Below are positions 1 through 6,715 of a DNA stretch of 6,715 nucleotides, piece by piece. This DNA is from an uncultured Muribaculaceae bacterium (GTDB lineage Bacteria; Bacteroidota; Bacteroidia; Bacteroidales; Muribaculaceae). Under the pieces are notes generated by a model. It was given only the letters and a program-made list of their open reading frames with translations, made no database searches and had not been told where the DNA came from. The position numbers were made by a program, and so were the translations under genes. How positions within the stretch are numbered: position 1 is the first letter of the stretch; every line of letters starts with the position of its first letter. The DNA is taken from contig CAJUDL010000084.1 of the NCBI GenBank assembly GCA_910585285.1, positions 1 through 6,715 of the forward strand, in the 5' to 3' direction.

Positions 1-30
1 AAAATTTCGAATCTCAAATAATCTTTACAC
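1..30 (+). other. Leader before the SusC-like gene
   Basis: Thirty A/T-rich bases precede the first gene. There is an in-frame TAA at 19-21 and no Shine-Dalgarno-like GGAGG, which is normal for Bacteroidota. No promoter matching the Bacteroidota -33 TTTG and -7 TAnnTTTG pattern is present, so the operon promoter and any regulator site lie upstream of the window. Confidence 0.5.
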
Positions 31-3000
31 ATGAAAACGAGAATTTTCTCAAGCAAAGTGCTATGTTGTATGTTGCTGATGGGGACTGCCCCTTTGGCTG
101 CACCTATGCAGATCTTCGCTGAATCTGCAAAAGCACAAGCCTCTTCGTCACAGAAAATAACAGTGACAGGAGTGGTTGAAGATGCCGAAGGACCTCTAAT
201 CGGTGCTTCGATTCTGGAAAAAGGGACATCTAATGGTACTGTTACCGATTTGGATGGCAGATTCATTCTCTCTGTTGCACCAGGTGCGACATTGGTCGTA
301 AGTTTCGTCGGGTGCCAGCCTGTTGAAGTGAAGGCATCGACGAATCCATTGACGATAAAAATGCACCAAAACTCGCAGATGCTAAGTGAGGTGGTTGTTA
401 CTGCTTTGGGTATAAAGCGTGATCGCAAGGCATTGGGATATGGACTTGAAGAAGTAAAGGGAGATGCACTTGACAAGGCTAAGGAAACCAATGTCATCAA
501 CTCAATGGCTGGTCGTGTTGCCGGATTGGTTGTGTCTCAGACAGCTGGAGGACCATCTGGTTCGACTCGCGTGATACTTCGCGGTTCAACTGAAATGACA
601 GGCAACAATCAGCCTTTGTATGTTGTGGATGGTGTGCCTCTGGATAACACTAACTTTGGCTCAGCCGGAACCAATGGCGGTTATGACCTTGGCGATGGCA
701 TCTCGTCGATCAATCCCGATGATATAGAAAGCATGTCGGTGTTAAAGGGGCCGGCAGCCTCTGCGCTTTATGGTAGTCGTGCCAGCCATGGTGTGATTCT
801 CATTACAACAAAAAAGGCGCAAGGAGACACACGTTATTCCGTTGAATATAACGGAACATTTACAATAGACCAGCAATTGTCAAAATGGAACAATGTTCAG
901 CAAATTTATGGCATGGGTTCGAATGGGACATATGCTATAGATGCTGTAAGCAATACCAATAAGTCATGGGGACCGAAAGCGGACGGCGGCAATATGCTTA
1001 ATTATTTTGACGGAGTAGAGCGTCCGTATTTAATCATCCCGGATAATACCTCGAACTTCTTCCGTACCGGTTTGACAGCCAACAATACAGTCACAGTATC
1101 ATCCAATACCGGCAATACAGGTTTGCGCTTCACCTTGACTGATATGAGGAATAAGGATATTGTTCCAAATACAAATATGAGCCGCGATATTTTTAATCTG
1201 CGTGCAAATTCATCACTTGGTAAGGTAGATCTTGATTTTACAGCCAATTACACCCATGAATATGTTAAGAATCGTCCTGCTCTTGGCGACAGCAAATCAA
1301 ATATAGGCAAGAACCTTATGACTCTTGCGACAACCTATGATCAGGACTGGCTGCGTACATATCAGGATGCGAACGGTGAATACTCCAACTGGAATGGTAT
1401 GGATCCTTATAATGTCAATCCTTATTGGGATGTATATAAGAATAGCAATGAATCAAAAAAAGATCTTTTCCGTCTTCATGGATCGGTAATATACAATATT
1501 ACGAAACATATCAAAGTGAAAGGGACTGCCGGCGCAGAACTCAACTGGTTCAATTTCCAGGATTTCAAAGCACCGTCAACACCTGGTTATGAGGCTGGAT
1601 TCATGCAGCTAAGCAAATTCCATAATCAGATGTACAACTTTGAGCTGCTGGCTACATATAATAACAATTGGGGAGACTTTGATTTTACAGGAACAGCTGG
1701 TGGTAATATATACAGAGTTGACAATTCCACTTCTGTGATAACAGCACAGGATATGCAGATACGCGATGTTGTTGCGCTTATGAGTTTCAATGAAACATCA
1801 AATCAGGAGAACAGTTATCGCAAACAGATTAATTCCCTATTCGCAGCTGTCAATCTCGGTTGGAAGGGACTTGTTTATCTGGATGCTACCATCCGTGGCG
1901 ATAAATCATCTACACTCCCGAAAGGAAACAATACTTATATCTATCCGTCTTTCTCTGGAAGTTTTGTTTTCTCACAACTTATCAGACGAAATGACATATT
2001 GCCATATGGTAAGGTTCGTGTATCATGGGCACAGGTAGGTTCAGATACAGATCCGTATCAGCTTGGACTTGTATACACTAAATCAAAATATACTTATCCG
2101 GGATATACCATAGGATATATAGATAACACAACTATACCGAACAAGAACCTCAAGCCAACCCGTACAAATTCATTTGAGATTGGTTTTGAGACCAAGTTCC
2201 TGAATAACCGTTTAGGTCTTGATTTCACATACTACAACCAGATCTCCAAAGATCAGATAATGGGCATGGCATCGAGTTGGGCTACAGGCTATCCCTATCG
2301 TCTGATAAATGCCGGAGAAATACAGAATCAAGGTATCGAGATAGTCTTGAATACGCGTCCATTGCAGATTGGAGATTTTTCATGGGACTTGAACATCAAT
2401 TTCTCTAAAAACAATAATAAGGTCAGGAAACTTGTTGACGACATGGATATGTTCGAACTGGAAAAGGCTTCATGGCTTGACGTTCAGGTCGCAGCTAAAG
2501 TAGGCGAGAATTTCGGCTCTATCGTAGGTCCGGACTTTAAACGTAATGAAAACGGAGACGTCCTGATTGATCCATCGACGGGTTTGCCTATGTATGATAA
2601 GGGTAATCATGTTCTCGGGAATGCTTCATGGGACTGGACAGGCGGACTAAACACCACTTTCCGATACAAAAATATTGGTTTGTCTGCAGTATTTGATGTG
2701 AAATGGGGCGCTGATTTATACTCTATGTCGGCACGTGCATCACATGAGTCAGGCAAAGCTTTGGCTACCCTGGAAGGTCGTGAGGCATGGTATAAATCAG
2801 AAGAGGAGCGCATGGCGCAGGGATATGCCAAAGGTTCCCCGGATTGGAAACCGACGGGAGGTTTCATTGCCCCTGGCGTTATTGATAATGGTGATGGCAC
2901 ATATCGCCCCAATGATGTGGTAATCAATCCTGAAGATTATTGGATGAGTGTGTGTCGCAATGCCCCTTCAATGTTCATATATGATAATTCATATATAAAA

Positions 3001-3231
3001 TGCCGCGAGATAACTCTCACATATCAATTCCCAAAATCCTGGCTTGGAAATGGTAAGGTTGTGAAAGATGTCAGCGTATCGTTTGTAACACGTAATCCTT
3101 TTATCGTATGGAAAAACATACCGGACATAGACCCTGATTCCAACTATAACAATACCACCGGTATGGGTCTGGAATATGGTTCGCTTCCATCACGCCGTAG
3201 CTATGGATTTAATATTTATGTTAAATTCTAA
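31..3231 (+). CDS. SusC/RagA-like TonB-dependent outer membrane glycan transporter
   Basis: This is a full-length SusC-family outer membrane protein of 1066 residues, a usual size for the family. In the family, such barrels import oligosaccharides using TonB/ExbBD energy, with a SusD lipoprotein as lid. Visible in order: a signal peptide over about residues 1-37 (cleavage near IFA or AQA); a carboxypeptidase-D regulatory-like domain at about 43-112 (VTGVVEDAEGPLIGAS, then TDLDGRF and SFVG); a TonB-box-like segment LSEVVVTALG at 118-127; and a plug with QPLYVVDGVPLDN at 194-206 and VLKGPAASALYGSRASHGV at 237-255. The barrel follows, with the typical late motifs NDVVINPEDYW (961-971) and YIKCREITLTYQFP (988-1001), ending in the aromatic residue of YVKF. 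There is no N-terminal STN domain, so control through an ECF sigma/anti-sigma pair is unlikely; a hybrid two-component or SusR-type regulator outside the window is more likely (inference). The ATG at 31 is the first after an in-frame TAA at 19-21. Confidence 0.96.
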   Translation: MKTRIFSSKVLCCMLLMGTAPLAAPMQIFAESAKAQASSSQKITVTGVVEDAEGPLIGASILEKGTSNGTVTDLDGRFILSVAPGATLVVSFVGCQPVEVKASTNPLTIKMHQNSQMLSEVVVTALGIKRDRKALGYGLEEVKGDALDKAKETNVINSMAGRVAGLVVSQTAGGPSGSTRVILRGSTEMTGNNQPLYVVDGVPLDNTNFGSAGTNGGYDLGDGISSINPDDIESMSVLKGPAASALYGSRASHGVILITTKKAQGDTRYSVEYNGTFTIDQQLSKWNNVQQIYGMGSNGTYAIDAVSNTNKSWGPKADGGNMLNYFDGVERPYLIIPDNTSNFFRTGLTANNTVTVSSNTGNTGLRFTLTDMRNKDIVPNTNMSRDIFNLRANSSLGKVDLDFTANYTHEYVKNRPALGDSKSNIGKNLMTLATTYDQDWLRTYQDANGEYSNWNGMDPYNVNPYWDVYKNSNESKKDLFRLHGSVIYNITKHIKVKGTAGAELNWFNFQDFKAPSTPGYEAGFMQLSKFHNQMYNFELLATYNNNWGDFDFTGTAGGNIYRVDNSTSVITAQDMQIRDVVALMSFNETSNQENSYRKQINSLFAAVNLGWKGLVYLDATIRGDKSSTLPKGNNTYIYPSFSGSFVFSQLIRRNDILPYGKVRVSWAQVGSDTDPYQLGLVYTKSKYTYPGYTIGYIDNTTIPNKNLKPTRTNSFEIGFETKFLNNRLGLDFTYYNQISKDQIMGMASSWATGYPYRLINAGEIQNQGIEIVLNTRPLQIGDFSWDLNINFSKNNNKVRKLVDDMDMFELEKASWLDVQVAAKVGENFGSIVGPDFKRNENGDVLIDPSTGLPMYDKGNHVLGNASWDWTGGLNTTFRYKNIGLSAVFDVKWGADLYSMSARASHESGKALATLEGREAWYKSEEERMAQGYAKGSPDWKPTGGFIAPGVIDNGDGTYRPNDVVINPEDYWMSVCRNAPSMFIYDNSYIKCREITLTYQFPKSWLGNGKVVKDVSVSFVTRNPFIVWKNIPDIDPDSNYNNTTGMGLEYGSLPSRRSYGFNIYVKF

Positions 3232-3243
3232 TATCGAAACATC

Positions 3244-3417
3244 ATGAAAAAATATATAGTCAGAATATTGACCTTGTCCACACTTTTCGTTGGCAGTTTA
3301 TTCAGCAGTTGCAGTGATGATTACATGGAAGATCTTAATACCGATCCATCCAAGGCTCCGTCCATCGACCCCAATGCACAGCTCAGTTACAGACTTACGG
3401 GGATCTCGGAGAAGTAG
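3244..3417 (+). CDS. N-terminal fragment of the SusD-like lipoprotein
   Basis: This 57-codon frame is what would be translated from the natural SusD start. It carries a positively charged N terminus (MKKYIVR), a hydrophobic stretch at about residues 8-20, and the lipobox FSSC with Cys23 as the expected lipidation site. The following SDD fits the acidic export signal known for Bacteroidota surface lipoproteins. After Leu47 the frame departs from the family pattern: SYRLTGISEK, then TAG. The product would be a short lipopeptide with no TPR domain, so it should not bind glycan or SusC. It is best read as the 5' part of a broken gene and not as an independent small gene. Confidence 0.8.
   Translation: MKKYIVRILTLSTLFVGSLFSSCSDDYMEDLNTDPSKAPSIDPNAQLSYRLTGISEK
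3378..3417 (+). other. Frameshift site in the SusD-like gene, possible 10-bp repeat contraction
   Basis: The reading frame must change by -1 between 3339 and 3414, and family-like sequence on both sides narrows this to about 3378-3392. The present sequence has one GCTCAGTTAC at 3381-3390. If a second copy followed directly, the reading would be N-A-Q-L-S-Y-A-Q-L-Q-T-Y-G-D, joining the upstream NAQL to the downstream AQLQTYGD without a stop. From memory of the family, five residues between NAQL and QTYG is the usual spacing (as in NAQLTTALLQTYGD), which favours a 10-bp loss over a single-base loss. The frames and the stop are seen; the lost copy is inferred. No slippery heptamer is visible before the TAG, so programmed -1 frameshifting is unlikely. 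Confidence 0.6.
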
Positions 3418-3458
3418 AAATATACCGTAACTATCACTACGGTTTTACTCAACAGCTC

Positions 3459-4907
3459 ATGGGATGCTGGAACACAACTAATTATGGTGGCCACCATACT
3501 ATCGACAACAATGAAATGTGTCGGATATGGACTTCATTCTATCCTAACGCGATTAAGAATCTGGTTGACGGCATCTGTCGTACTTCAGAAGACGCTACCA
3601 AGAACAACATAAACGCCGCCCTTCGCATATATCGTGTATACATGATGTCGCTGATTACTGATGTCTATGGCGATTGTCCATATTCAGAGGCTGGTCTTGG
3701 ATTTCTTGATGAGAAATACAATCCTCGTTATGACACACAGGAAGAGATATATTCAGATTTCTTTGTGGAATTGAAGGACGCAGCGTCTCAGTTATCAAGT
3801 GCGGGAGATCGTCTGACCGGAGATTTGATTTTCGGAGGCGATATCAATAAATGGAAAAAGCTTGCCAATTCTCTTCGTATGCGATATGCCATGCGTATAT
3901 CCAACGTTGCTCCAGACAAGGCGCGTCTGGAATTCGAGGATGCAATGAATTCTGACGGAGGAATTATAACCTCAGCAGGAGACGATGCCTTGATTAAATA
4001 CATGGATGTCGCTTTCAGTTTCGGACAGGAATCCTATAGCGATTACAGAGGGAATGCCATGAGCCAGCTTTGGTTTGGTAATGACCCCGCAAACAATCCT
4101 TCGTATATTTGTTCTACTTTTTTCAATCAGCTCAAAGACACAAACGATCCCCGTTGCTACAGAATATGTAGATTCTATTATGATGGCTTGATGTCTGCAA
4201 CCAAGCCTGACGGAAGAATAGACTTGACCGATGAGATTCTTTCTAAGGAGATTAAAATGGAACCTTGCGATCCGGGCACTTATTCCTGGGACAATTGGCC
4301 AGCAGGTTATAAAAGTGACATCCTTTCGGAGATGGCTGAGAACAATCCTTCTATTGATCCCAATATGGCTCGTGAAGTTCGCCCAAAGTTAGCATCTGCA
4401 TTCCTTAAAGGGGATTGCCCAGGAGTGGTTATGACGTATGCCGAAGTAAACTTTTTGCTTGCTGAAGCAACCTTAAACGGCTGGGCTACCAACGACAATG
4501 CGGAGAACTATTATAAAAAAGGAGTCAGAGCTGCAATGGATTTCCTCTCGGACAATTACGATACGGAAAAAGTGTCATCGGAAGAATTTGAAACTTATAT
4601 GGCGGCAAATCCTTTTGGATATACCACCGAGCAGAAGAAAGTCAACATCAACACTCAGGCATGGATTCATCATTTCACCAATCCTAACGAATGTTGGGCT
4701 AATCTCAGACGCTCCGGCTTCCCCCGGCTTAAATCACCTGAGGCATATGGACAAGGTGCCTATCTGACCGGGGGCGTGGAAATCCCGGTCCGTCTATGCT
4801 ACCCCGTTCTTGAATCATCCTACAATAAACAGGGATATGACGAGGCTCTTGACCGTATGGGTGGAAGCAATAGCTGGAATATACCTTTATGGTGGGATGT
4901 CAACTGA
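3459..4907 (+). CDS. C-terminal fragment of the SusD-like protein (TPR and glycan-binding body)
   Basis: This is the 482-residue open frame that holds nearly all of the mature SusD-like fold. The same frame is open back to 3339, after a TAA at 3336-3338, and encodes recognisable SusD sequence from about 3378 (AQLQTYGDLGE). The ATG at 3459 is therefore an internal Met, not the biological start. Helical TPR-like segments are visible (INAALRIYRVYMMSLITDVYGDCPY; NKWKKLANSLRMRYAMRISN; TYAEVNFLLAEATLNGW), and the end GYDEALDRMGGSNSWNIPLWWDVN is typical of the family C terminus. Translation from 3459 would give a protein without signal peptide or lipid anchor, stranded in the cytoplasm. It shares its frame with the next gene, separated by three successive stops at 4905-4913. 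Confidence 0.85.
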   Translation: MGCWNTTNYGGHHTIDNNEMCRIWTSFYPNAIKNLVDGICRTSEDATKNNINAALRIYRVYMMSLITDVYGDCPYSEAGLGFLDEKYNPRYDTQEEIYSDFFVELKDAASQLSSAGDRLTGDLIFGGDINKWKKLANSLRMRYAMRISNVAPDKARLEFEDAMNSDGGIITSAGDDALIKYMDVAFSFGQESYSDYRGNAMSQLWFGNDPANNPSYICSTFFNQLKDTNDPRCYRICRFYYDGLMSATKPDGRIDLTDEILSKEIKMEPCDPGTYSWDNWPAGYKSDILSEMAENNPSIDPNMAREVRPKLASAFLKGDCPGVVMTYAEVNFLLAEATLNGWATNDNAENYYKKGVRAAMDFLSDNYDTEKVSSEEFETYMAANPFGYTTEQKKVNINTQAWIHHFTNPNECWANLRRSGFPRLKSPEAYGQGAYLTGGVEIPVRLCYPVLESSYNKQGYDEALDRMGGSNSWNIPLWWDVN

Positions 4908-4931
4908 TAATAACCAATAACACAAAACGCA

Positions 4932-6176
4932 ATGAAATCAATATATAAAAGAGTGATTTTTTTGCCGGTACTCGCATTTGTGCTGGCAGGTTGCAGTAGC
5001 GATGAGCCATTCTCTGTCGCAACAGAAACTGACGAACCTCACATCCTGGATCCGACATTTCCCGACAAAGTGAACGGACAGCTCCCTGTTGTGGCAAATA
5101 TCACCAGAGACGCAAATTTCAAGATGTCTCTCACTGTCACTCCCTCACAAAGCACCGAAGTCGATTGGTTTATCGATGGCGAAAAGGTTGCAACCGGTAC
5201 AACCATTGATATTCCTCTTCTGGCAGGTTCATATCAAATGAAAGTTACGGCGACAACTACAGCCGGTAAGTCAACGTACCGTGAAGGAATTGTCAATGTT
5301 TCCACACTTGAGGGTGATCCTTGGGCAACGACTGTAAGCTTCGAGCGAATAATAGCCCCCGGCACTAACGCTAATCTTTACGGAGACAATCTTCAGAAAG
5401 TTAAATCCATGCGAATCGGTAATACTGAGGTTCCATCTGTGACTTATAACACTGAAAACGGTTTCCTGTCATATTCGGTTCCAGCTTCATTGGAAAATGG
5501 CACAAAGCGTGTAATTCTCATCGATGCCGAAGGAATGGAATATGGAGCCAATACCGTAACAGTTAGTTCTTCGCCGCTTGTGACATCCGGTGCTGACCGT
5601 ATGACTTCCGGAACAAGATGTAAGCTCACGGGAATTAATCTTGACCAAATTTCCAAATTGACACTCGGCAGTCAGGAACTTGAAATTGTTGAGCGTTCAG
5701 GGTCGGAAATAACTGTAGAATGCCCTGCGCTTGAAGACGGCGAGTATAAACTTACGGGTGCGTCCATTCAGGGGACCGTGCAGTTCTTCGTTGCCGGAGC
5801 CGTGAAGGATGAAGCTGCTGTGATTGTTACCTCGGAACAAACTGTCTGGACAGGACATCATTATGTGTCGTGGGATTTGCCTGATGAAAATCCAAACAAG
5901 ACATTTAATCTTATTTCATCCGATGTGTTCGCTTCTATGAAACCCGGGAGCATAATGACGATTCATTATTCTGTTGAACCTTCGGCGGAATATCATCAGC
6001 TCCGAACTGTGACATGCTGGTGGAACGACCTGCCCGGAACATCTGTTATCGAATTTCAGGAAAATGGAAGTAAGGAAGTTGTGATGTCTGCTGATGTTTT
6101 GGCTGCAATCGCAGAGCAGGGAGGCTTCCTCTGCGTGGGACATGGTTACTATGTGGATCTTGTAACTTTGCGATAA
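4932..6176 (+). CDS. Surface glycan-binding lipoprotein with PKD/Ig-like, IPT/TIG-like and C-terminal beta domains
   Basis: This 414-residue lipoprotein sits where PULs usually encode the auxiliary surface glycan-binding protein (SusE/F or SGBP-B position). Its signal peptide ends in the lipobox LAGC with Cys21, followed by SSDE, an acidic signature linked to surface export. Likely modules are a PKD/Ig-like spacer at about 50-125 (EVDWFIDGEKVATG, then LLAGSYQMKVTATTTAG), two IPT/TIG-like modules at about 131-213 (APGTNANLYGDNL) and 215-288 (SGTRCKLTGINL), and a beta-rich C-terminal domain at about 297-414. The last resembles C-terminal domains of other SGBPs (TVWTGHHYVSWDLP, MKPGSIMTIHYS, CWWNDLPG). 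Trp305, Trp314, Trp363 and Trp364 are candidate glycan-stacking residues (inference). No catalytic motif is apparent. The gene starts 24 bases after the SusD-like stop, with in-frame TAA codons at 4908 and 4911 fixing the ATG at 4932. Domain boundaries are by eye; the ligand is unknown. Confidence 0.85.
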   Translation: MKSIYKRVIFLPVLAFVLAGCSSDEPFSVATETDEPHILDPTFPDKVNGQLPVVANITRDANFKMSLTVTPSQSTEVDWFIDGEKVATGTTIDIPLLAGSYQMKVTATTTAGKSTYREGIVNVSTLEGDPWATTVSFERIIAPGTNANLYGDNLQKVKSMRIGNTEVPSVTYNTENGFLSYSVPASLENGTKRVILIDAEGMEYGANTVTVSSSPLVTSGADRMTSGTRCKLTGINLDQISKLTLGSQELEIVERSGSEITVECPALEDGEYKLTGASIQGTVQFFVAGAVKDEAAVIVTSEQTVWTGHHYVSWDLPDENPNKTFNLISSDVFASMKPGSIMTIHYSVEPSAEYHQLRTVTCWWNDLPGTSVIEFQENGSKEVVMSADVLAAIAEQGGFLCVGHGYYVDLVTLR

Positions 6177-6715
6177 ATGATGAGAAGATATATTGTAACA
6201 ATATCAATGTTTGTTTCGGTGGTCTGCTTCTTGCAGGCCTCCGGGACGGCATTGCCCAAAGACGCCGGGTTAGAGGCGAAAGTAAATGCGACTCTTTCAA
6301 GGATGACGCTTGATGAAAAAATCGGTCAGATGACCGAGCTTTCAATTGATGTGCTTGGGAGCTGGAAAGATAATGAGTTTTTCCTCGACCCGGAGAAACT
6401 TCACGAAGCCATTGCCGTCTATAAAGTCGGTTCAATACTTAATGCTCCGGGAGGACCGACGGCGCAGACTCCGGAAAAATGGGAGCAGATTATCAGTCAG
6501 ATACAGGATATTTCAATGAAAGAAATTGGCATACCTTGTATCTATGGACTTGATCAAAATCATGGTACAACATATACGCTCGGTGGCGTATTGTTTCCCC
6601 AAAACATTAATGTGGGAGCATCCTTTAATCCCGAAATAGCCCGGCAAGCCGCTGAAATTACTGCCTATGAAACCAGAGCTGCGAATTGTCCGTGGACATA
6701 TTCGCCGACTGTTGA
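6177..6715 (+). CDS. Glycoside hydrolase family 3 (beta-glucosidase-like), partial at the 3' end
   Basis: This is the start of a GH3 exo-hydrolase; 179 full codons are present and the frame is open at the window edge. GH3 enzymes release single sugars, often glucose, from non-reducing ends by a retaining mechanism. Residues 1 to about 25 form a Sec signal peptide (MMRRYIVTISMFVSVVCFLQ, then ASGTA). Cys17 lacks a proper lipobox, so a soluble periplasmic enzyme is expected. The GH3 N-terminal barrel begins with MTLDEKIGQMTEL (43-55). IPCIYGLDQNHGTTY (119-133) contains Asp126, which aligns with the substrate-binding Asp of the GxDxxHG motif in GH3 enzymes, and LFPQNINVGASFNPEIARQA and PWTYSPTV follow. 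The nucleophile Asp and the C-terminal domains lie beyond the window. The start abuts the previous TAA (TAAATGATG); 6177 and 6180 are both possible starts. Beta-glucosidase is the best guess; other GH3 specificities remain possible. Confidence 0.92.
   Translation, partial: MMRRYIVTISMFVSVVCFLQASGTALPKDAGLEAKVNATLSRMTLDEKIGQMTELSIDVLGSWKDNEFFLDPEKLHEAIAVYKVGSILNAPGGPTAQTPEKWEQIISQIQDISMKEIGIPCIYGLDQNHGTTYTLGGVLFPQNINVGASFNPEIARQAAEITAYETRAANCPWTYSPTV

Larger units (their letters stand above)
3244..4907 (+). pseudogene. SusD-like outer membrane lipoprotein gene, frameshifted
   Basis: This is a SusD/RagB-family gene, closest by eye to the SusD-like_2 group, 12 bases after the SusC-like gene. 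Family members are TPR-rich surface lipoproteins that bind glycan and cap the SusC barrel. Reading from the ATG at 3244 gives a lipoprotein signal with lipobox Cys23 followed by SDDY, then DLNTDPSKAPSIDPNAQL, and stops at TAG 3415-3417. The remaining protein continues in the -1 frame, open from 3339 to the TGA at 4905-4907, with QTYGDLGEVEIYRNYHYGFT, MGCWNTTNYGG, the TPR-like RIYRVYMMSLITDVYGDCPY and a C-terminal IPLWWDVN. Restoring the frame gives about 554-557 residues, a normal family length. There is no other lesion, and TGA-TAA-TAA closes the gene. It may be a true mutation, a reversible one or an assembly error; the sequence alone cannot decide. Family assignment is firm, loss of function likely but unproven. 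Confidence 0.88.

Noticed and set aside
19..26. TAATCTTT as a Bacteroidota -7 promoter element
   Set aside because: It does not match TAnnTTTG and lies only four bases before the start codon, too close for a promoter of this gene.
2607..2927. Open frame of 106 codons on the minus strand inside the SusC-like gene
   Set aside because: It lies entirely opposite a strongly supported coding region, has no recognisable domain, and is explained by codon composition of the sense gene.
3393..3417. Programmed -1 ribosomal frameshifting in the SusD-like gene
   Set aside because: The shift direction is right, but no X-XXY-YYZ slippery heptamer is visible before the TAG and such recoding is not known to me in SusD genes. 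Mutation or sequence error is simpler.
6177..6250. GH3 as a lipoprotein through Cys17
   Set aside because: The residues before the Cys (SVV) do not form a lipobox and the Cys is inside the hydrophobic core of the signal peptide, so a Sec-exported soluble protein is more likely.
6046..6435. Open frame of 129 codons on the minus strand across the SGBP/GH3 junction
   Set aside because: It spans two well-supported genes on the other strand, is rich in Arg, Ser and Pro as expected for an antisense shadow, and shows no known motif.

Overview
The window holds the core of a polysaccharide utilization locus (PUL) from a member of the Bacteroidales. The order is a SusC-like TonB-dependent transporter, a SusD-like surface lipoprotein, a surface glycan-binding lipoprotein (SGBP) and the start of a family 3 glycoside hydrolase. 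All four are on the + strand with gaps of 12, 24 and 0 bases, so they almost certainly form one operon. A SusC/SusD pair, lipoproteins with acidic residues just after the lipidated Cys, A-rich leaders without strong Shine-Dalgarno sites and moderate GC all point to Bacteroidota. The genus cannot be fixed from this sequence; gut Bacteroides, Prevotella or Muribaculaceae are all plausible.

Layout: 1-30 is a short leader with an in-frame stop at 19-21. 31-3231 is the intact SusC-like transporter. 3244-4907 is the SusD-like gene, interrupted by a frameshift. 4932-6176 is the SGBP, with a PKD/Ig-like module, two IPT/TIG-like modules and a C-terminal beta-rich domain. 6177-6715 is the N-terminal third or less of a GH3 enzyme that runs off the window. 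No RNA gene, mobile element, CRISPR array, terminator or regulator is visible, and no stretch over 300 bases lacks a gene.

By analogy with known PULs, the SusD-like protein and the SGBP would capture a glycan at the cell surface. The SusC-like barrel would import oligosaccharides with TonB energy, and the GH3 enzyme would release monosaccharides from non-reducing ends in the periplasm. The GH3 subgroup suggests a beta-glucan or other beta-glucoside, but the substrate is not proven here.

The main anomaly is the SusD-like gene. It starts with a normal lipoprotein signal, stops after 57 codons at 3415-3417, and continues intact in the -1 frame to 4907. The sequence at the break fits loss of one copy of a 10-bp tandem repeat (GCTCAGTTAC). 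Restoring that copy reconnects the frames and produces a family-like motif. It could be a real or reversible mutation, or an assembly error. Apart from this the window is an ordinary PUL, and I see no undescribed system.
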